Assembly: GCA_035620895.1 (NCBI GenBank)
Contig: DASPFY010000010.1
Span: 7,165-71,164, forward strand
Reading direction: 5' to 3'
DNA length: 64,000 nt
Origin: TA-21 sp035620895
GTDB lineage: Archaea > Thermoproteota > Nitrososphaeria > Nitrososphaerales > Nitrososphaeraceae
The position numbers and the translations under genes are program-made. The notes under the pieces are model-generated. The model was not told where the DNA came from. It searched no databases and saw only the letters and a program-made list of their open reading frames with translations. Positions 63,363 to 64,000 of this stretch are shown here, piece by piece (position 1 is the stretch's first letter; each line of letters begins with the position of its first letter).

Positions 63363-64000
63363 CTAGCTGCCCTTGGTGAAAATTCCACTCATGAAGCCAG
63401 TCATGTTGCCGGTTATATTTCCAGCCATCATTGTTCCGTTATCAGTCATGTTACTGCCGCTGGTATTGAGCATTGTAGCGTTTTGTGTTACTTCGCTTTC
63501 ACCATTTCCATTTCCTTCATCGCCATTTCAGTTTGCACCATCACCATTTCCATTTTGGCCGGTTTCACCTTCAGCTTGTGCTTCAGTTTGGTTTTCAGCG
63601 CCTTCAGCTGTTTCAGCTGGTTGTTCTGTGCATACTACGCCTTCACCTTTTGTTGGGACACATGTTCCTTCTGGATGATCAGTTGCAGTTGAGTTTTCCG
63701 AGGCCATTACTGCAAATGCACCACCTTTTACTACATCTGCCATTGCATGGTCAACACCCACATACAGACCTGGGTCTGGAAATGTTGATTCAATTACCGA
63801 ACCGGAGGCAGGAGGAATCCACCATGTTTCGTCATTCATGTCCTGTGTTCCAAAGCCGTTGTTTGCTTCGTTGCTACCATCTCGTACGTTGAGCATTCCG
63901 CTGATAAAGTGGAATGATACACCATCGTTTGGTCCTGCATTAACTATGTACCAACGAGTTAATTCACCTGGTGTTACCTGGAATATTTCTGCGTCCTTGT
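63363..64000 (-). CDS. nirK: NirK-type multicopper oxidase, C-terminal part, with an in-frame TGA in its tail
   Basis: The gene enters from the right edge. The visible part holds the C-terminal cupredoxin region of a NirK-type copper nitrite reductase: WYIVNAGPNDGVSFHFISGM, PDPGLYVGVDHAMADVVKGGAF, with the type 1 copper-associated His and Met. An acidic Gln/Gly/Asn-rich tail follows. In frame, a TGA at 63528-63530 interrupts the tail, after which it continues 54 codons (NGDEGNGNGESEVTQN ... FMSGIFTKGS) to TAG 63363-63365. The protein is probably either cut short at the TGA or the TGA is a recent or read-through stop. Confidence 0.85.

Noticed and set aside
63373..63892. Several plus-strand frames opposite nirK
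   Set aside because: They read Phe/Ser/His-rich low-complexity sequence that is simply the complement of the Gly/Asn/Glu-rich nirK tail.
1..64000. CRISPR arrays, insertion sequences, rRNA genes, prophage
   Set aside because: No regularly spaced direct repeats, transposase frames, rRNA or phage genes were found by reading; a distant or very short element could be missed.

Overview
The window reads as a piece of chromosome from an ammonia-oxidising archaeon (Nitrososphaeria, Thaumarchaeota). The main evidence is a eukaryote-type DNA topoisomerase IB beside archaeal information-processing genes (histone, Lsm, aIF1A, aIF2 alpha, Nop10, Tsr3, Rio2, PDCD5-like protein, RtcB), parts of a 3-hydroxypropionate/4-hydroxybutyrate-type carbon pathway, cobalamin genes, and at the right edge the C-terminal part of a NirK-type multicopper oxidase. 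DNA is AT-rich, TTG/GTG starts are frequent, and many genes have a TATA-like box about 25-35 bases before the start codon (leaderless mRNA). A soil-type Nitrososphaera/Nitrosocosmicus relative is my inference. No CRISPR array, insertion sequence or rRNA was seen.

Layout. (1) 0.3-12.3 kb is an accessory surface-glycan region: asparagine-synthase-like protein, two GT4-like and one GT2 glycosyltransferases, an NDP-sugar epimerase followed by the decayed remains of a second one, a SAM methyltransferase, UDP-GlcNAc 2-epimerase, small exported proteins and a geranylgeranyl-reductase-like flavoprotein. (2) 12.8-14.3 kb holds two exported proteins. (3) 14.4-23.1 kb is core: nop10 + aif2a, corrinoid adenosyltransferase, an MtrA-like protein, a RadA-like protein with no Walker A motif, lsm, metK, rio2, cbiD, aif1a. 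(4) 23.3-32.6 kb holds a beta-hydroxyacid dehydrogenase divergent from an aldehyde dehydrogenase, a gene-free stretch rich in hairpins (candidate small RNAs), histone, UPF0200/UPF0201, tsr3, 3-hydroxyacyl-CoA dehydrogenase, ahcY and tRNA-Val(CAC). (5) 32.8-37.8 kb has a sirohaem reductase + rhodanese pair and a YcaO-TfuA pair with a divergent 58-codon leader-like peptide gene. (6) 38-53.3 kb holds pheST, trpS, coaD, a modified zinc-type ferredoxin, winged-helix regulators, an ADP-forming acyl-CoA synthetase, an IscA-like protein, gdhA, tatA, sufS-sufU and a PAP2-like protein. (7) 53.3-64 kb holds topoisomerase IB, a membrane-tethered winged-helix protein, mannosyl-3-phosphoglycerate phosphatase, cbiH, rtcB-PDCD5 and nirK.

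Genes that act together: metK and ahcY form the methyl cycle; cobA, cbiD and cbiH belong to corrinoid synthesis; sufS/sufU and the IscA-like protein serve Fe-S assembly; the hydroxyacyl-CoA dehydrogenase and the ADP-forming synthetase fit the energy-efficient HP/HB cycle of these archaea. The points most worth a second look are the YcaO-TfuA locus with its divergent leader-like peptide, the small-RNA-like hairpins at 26.0-27.15 kb, and an in-frame stop codon inside the repetitive tail of nirK.
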